Source: Pseudomonadota bacterium
Lineage (GTDB): Bacteria > Pseudomonadota > Gammaproteobacteria > Steroidobacterales > Steroidobacteraceae
DNA: 64,000 nt
Assembly: GCA_021805865.1 (NCBI GenBank)
Contig: JAJZDX010000001.1
Location: forward strand, 87,578-151,577
Direction: 5' to 3'
Part shown: in pieces, positions 62,018 through 64,000 of the stretch
Position numbering within the stretch: the first letter of the stretch is position 1
How the letters are laid out: every line of letters starts with the position of its first letter
Translations under genes and position numbers: made by a program
Notes under the pieces: model-generated
What the model was told of the DNA's origin: nothing
What the model saw: only the letters and a program-made list of their open reading frames with translations
Databases searched by the model: none

Positions 62018-62883
62018 GTCAGAAGCGGGCACACCGTTGTCTTTTGGTCGCGCTGCGGAGGATACTGCGGCCACTCGCGCGCCTGTTGATTCGTGCCGAC
62101 GTTCGCTTCGATGAATTCGCCGATCTTGCCATGGGCGTCTACGTTGAAAGCGCGGCCCGTGATTTTCGCCGCCCCGGTCTTCCATCGCGGGAGCGCATTG
62201 CAGCCGTCACCGGGCTCACGCGCCGTCAAGTGGATCGTTACATCGATCGCACCTTGCCCTCCGCGAACCCGACATCCGCGGACCTGCTGGTCGAGATCCT
62301 GCAGAAGTGGCACACGATTCCAGAATACGTCGGCCCCTACGGAATTCCGCGCGAGCTTGAATTCGCACGCCCCGCGGAGCGCTGCTTCTGCAGCTTGGTT
62401 GCACTTATTGATCCCACAGCAGACGCTGGCGCCGCCCTTGAAGATCTGCGTCGTACGGGCGCAGTCGCGTTAGCTGGCGACTCTCGATTGCGCGCCGTTT
62501 CCCGCTCCCTACTGATGTCGGCGCCCGCTTCCCCACAGATGATCGAGCACTTTGGAGTCACGTTATCCCGGTTCGCGGCTACCATGGAATACAACATGGA
62601 CCCGAGTAACAGTGACAAACGCCTCCAACGACGTGTCACGGCTGATCGGGGTCTGCCTCTCGAGCTCGTTTCGGAGTTTGAGAAATACGCACGCGGCAAG
62701 GCAACGGAGTTTCTGCTGGATTTGGACAACTGGCTCGCGTCGCGAGCTTCAGACGACTCCGATGCAGGTGAACGGCTGGATGCCGGAGTGAATGTATTTC
62801 TTCACATGGAGCCCCCAGCGAGGGAAGAGCCCTTGGCTCTGCTGATCAACGACCCGGAAACCAAGACGAGCACGAACGGATAG
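62014..62883 (+). CDS. DUF6502 family protein, copy 2
   Basis: A 289-residue paralogue of the preceding gene. Shared blocks, in the same order, are LVALRRILRPLARLLIRADV, DEFADLAMGVYVESAARDF, GLTRRQVDRYIDRTLPS, LVEILQKWHTIPEYVGPYGI, TMEYNMDPSNSDKRLQRRV and TEFLLDLDNWLASRASD. The GTG start at 62014 overlaps the first copy's stop by four bases (GTGA), so the two are translated in coupled fashion and may form a heteromer. The tandem copies have diverged considerably, so the duplication is old. Function unknown; the N-terminal HTH-like region is the only clue. Confidence 0.75.
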   Translation: MSQKRAHRCLLVALRRILRPLARLLIRADVRFDEFADLAMGVYVESAARDFRRPGLPSRERIAAVTGLTRRQVDRYIDRTLPSANPTSADLLVEILQKWHTIPEYVGPYGIPRELEFARPAERCFCSLVALIDPTADAGAALEDLRRTGAVALAGDSRLRAVSRSLLMSAPASPQMIEHFGVTLSRFAATMEYNMDPSNSDKRLQRRVTADRGLPLELVSEFEKYARGKATEFLLDLDNWLASRASDDSDAGERLDAGVNVFLHMEPPAREEPLALLINDPETKTSTNG

Positions 62884-62935
62884 TCGCGGCTTTCCGCTCG
62901 CTCCGTCGCAAACCCGGAATCGACACTTCGATGGA

Positions 62936-62954
62936 TGCCGTATTCAATACGGCA
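62936..62954. promoter_or_regulatory. 19-bp perfect palindrome TGCCGTATTCAATACGGCA
   Basis: Nine-base arms around a single central C, 53 bases after the second DUF6502 stop and 37 before the -35-like TTGACG of the next gene. No T tract follows, so it is a poor terminator; it looks like a homodimer operator. A two-fold symmetric DNA site of this perfection is unlikely by chance. Confidence 0.55.
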
Positions 62955-62990
62955 CAGTCTCAGGTCACGCTTGCTTCTTCCGGCGTTTCT

Positions 62991-63020
62991 TTGACGCAGT
63001 TCACACTTTCCTGATAGGCT
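62991..63020 (+). promoter_or_regulatory. Putative sigma-70 promoter of repeat-protein gene
   Basis: TTGACG (62991-62996, five of six -35 bases) with TAGGCT (63015-63020) 18 bases on as a weak -10. It lies about 85 bases before the start codon at 63105 and just upstream of paired TTACATAA motifs that could bind a repressor. Confidence 0.4.
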
Positions 63021-63024
63021 TTCT

Positions 63025-63058
63025 TACATAAGACACGATTGATATTACATAATGTAAC
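63025..63058. promoter_or_regulatory. Paired TTACATAA sites, one within palindrome TTACATAATGTAA
   Basis: TTACATAA occurs at 63025-63032 and 63046-63053, exactly 21 bases apart (two helical turns). The second is part of the 13-bp palindrome TTACATAATGTAA (63046-63058). The AT-rich dyad lies between the putative promoter and the ribosome site AGGAGGT, the position expected for a repressor-binding site. Confidence 0.5.
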
Positions 63059-63104
63059 AAAACCAGTTCAACTACTGGCAGACGTGGATTTTCAGGAGGT
63101 TCAG

Positions 63105-64000
63105 ATGTCTCGATCCGCGCAATCTTCTTTCCGCGGCGCGTCGATTCCGGCAGTTGCCGCTTTCGTGGCTGCCGCCCTGGTTGGGACGGCTCGGGCAGCC
63201 ACCCTGACCGTTGGACCGGTCGAGCAAGTCAATCTCAAGACATCGACCCTCGTCGTGCTGGGACAGACCTACCAGATCGGCCCTTCGGTTTCTCTCAGGA
63301 ACCAAGCGGGCGCGGCCGAGGCACTCGGCTCCCTTACACCGGATACGTTGGTAGTGATTGACGGCACAGAAACTGCCGCCGGCAAGACGACCGTCAGCAG
63401 CATTACCAGCCTTTCGCAAATTGACGTGCCGGGTGCGACGCGCCTTCTGGTCACGGGCATCGTCACGGAAGTGACGCCGATCGGCGAAATCAAGGTTGGC
63501 AACCTGGCGGTCGACATCAACCCCACCCTGACCAGCGATTCGCAAAATATTGCGGTTGGCGAGCTGGTGGCGATCACCGGAACGCAACCGAACGAAGACG
63601 GGCTGTTCCTTGCGCAGAGCGTTGGCACTCTCAATGGAGGCGGGCTCTCCGCGAATGGCATTCGCGGCACGGGTGCTAGCGTCTCGCTGAAGCAAGGCAT
63701 CCGGGGTACCGGAGACGCCATGGGCATTCGCGGTACGGGCGCTGCCATGGGCATTCGCGGTATGGGCGCTGCCATGGGTATTCGGGGCACGGGCGCTAGC
63801 GTCTCGCTGAAGCAAGGCATCCGGGGTACCGGAGACGCCATGGGCATTCGCGGTACGGGCGCTGCCATGGGTATTCGGGGCACGGGCGCTAGCGTCTCGC
63901 TGAAGCAAGGCATCCGGGGTACCGGAGACGCCATGGGCATTCGCGGCACGGGCGCTGCCATGGGCATTCGCGGCACGGGCGCTGCCATGGGCATTCGCGG
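63105..64000 (+). CDS. Secreted GIRGTG-repeat protein, 3' end beyond window
   Basis: The frame opens at ATG 63105, four bases after a perfect AGGAGGT, and stays open to the edge (298 residues seen). A signal peptide is evident (IPAVAAFVAAALVGTARA, cleavage near ARAATL). Residues about 33-180 form a globular part rich in Val/Thr/Gly (VEQVNLKTSTLVVLGQTYQI, LLVTGIVTEVTPIGEIKVGN, GELVAITGTQPNEDGLFLAQ) that resembles OB-like DUF5666-type domains. From residue 185 it is nothing but repeats: GIRGTGAAM or GIRGTGDAM (9 residues) and GIRGTGASVSLKQ (13 residues). I do not recognise the family; a periplasmic or surface repeat protein is likely. Confidence 0.75.
   Translation, partial: MSRSAQSSFRGASIPAVAAFVAAALVGTARAATLTVGPVEQVNLKTSTLVVLGQTYQIGPSVSLRNQAGAAEALGSLTPDTLVVIDGTETAAGKTTVSSITSLSQIDVPGATRLLVTGIVTEVTPIGEIKVGNLAVDINPTLTSDSQNIAVGELVAITGTQPNEDGLFLAQSVGTLNGGGLSANGIRGTGASVSLKQGIRGTGDAMGIRGTGAAMGIRGMGAAMGIRGTGASVSLKQGIRGTGDAMGIRGTGAAMGIRGTGASVSLKQGIRGTGDAMGIRGTGAAMGIRGTGAAMGIR
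63657..64000 (+). repeat. Tandem 27/39-bp coding repeats
   Basis: Eleven complete units and a partial twelfth: 39-bp units (L, GIRGTGASVSLKQ) at 63657, 63777 and 63870; 27-bp units at 63696 (D, GIRGTGDAM), 63723 (A, GIRGTGAAM), 63750 (GIRGMGAAM), 63816 (D), 63843 (A), 63909 (D), 63936 (A), 63963 (A) and 63990 (cut). The order is L-D-A-M, L-D-A, L-D-A-A, so the higher-order block L-D-A has itself been repeated. DNA identity between copies is very high, with a few silent changes, which indicates recent expansion. Confidence 0.95.

Noticed and set aside
63269..63994. Minus-strand frames with PMAAPVPRM-type repeats
   Set aside because: They are the reverse complement of the coding repeats. The plus frame has a signal peptide and a perfect AGGAGGT, while the minus frames have neither.
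63657..64000. CRISPR array
   Set aside because: The repeats are contiguous without unique spacers, stay in one reading frame, and encode a continuous peptide.

Overview
The window is GC-rich, densely packed chromosomal DNA, almost certainly from a gammaproteobacterium. The evidence is an aa3-type cytochrome oxidase/heme A cluster, a bioBFHCD operon, an rph/rdgB/gmk/rpoZ/spoT/recG cluster, a mrcA gene divergent from pilMNOPQ, and aroKB. A TonB-receptor/tryptophan-halogenase/LacI sugar locus plus tandem DUF6502 genes suggest a free-living Xanthomonadales/Nevskiales-type organism. That placement is inference; no rRNA or tRNA gene is present.

Layout. (1) 1-11777 is an alpha-glucan/maltodextrin utilisation locus: a partial six-hairpin glycosidase, a secreted GH31, a flavin-dependent halogenase-like protein, a TonB-dependent receptor, a GH13 alpha-glucosidase and a LacI-family regulator. 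Four copies of the 12-mer GAATACGTATGC, each reading in the direction of its gene, lie upstream of the GH31, receptor and GH13 genes and probably form one regulon. (2) 11857-19990 holds cytochrome c oxidase (ctaC, ctaD, ctaE), SURF1, ctaA and ctaB, with no ctaG/cox11 between ctaD and ctaE; only a 50-residue membrane protein is there. (3) 20228-24818 is the biotin operon bioB-F-H-C-D with 4-base overlaps and a possible BirA operator, followed upstream by dgkA and a Nudix gene. (4) 26450-37494 carries a CPBP protease and ubiA, recG, ridA, spoT, rpoZ, an rdgB-gmk gene fusion, rph and a PP2C phosphatase, with yicC divergent.

(5) 37500-43600 looks like an inserted accessory island between yicC and acs. 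It has a four-gene minus-strand operon (AAA_14/DUF4143 ATPase, MazG-like NTP pyrophosphatase, PD-(D/E)xK-DUF2075 helicase, EVE-like/HNH endonuclease) headed by a perfect 17-bp hairpin that contains the first start codon. It is flanked by apparent integrase remnants, and a truncated intradiol dioxygenase lies on its right side. This is the best candidate for an undescribed (probably anti-phage) system.

(6) 43848-62883 is mostly housekeeping: acs, rpmE, a DnaA-box cluster, hemW, gltA, mrcA, a 16-base G tract in the mrcA/pilM intergenic region, pilMNOPQ, aroK, aroB, dgt and two overlapping DUF6502 paralogues. (7) 63105-64000 begins a secreted protein whose C-terminal part is built of near-identical GIRGTG-type 9- and 13-residue repeats and runs off the window.
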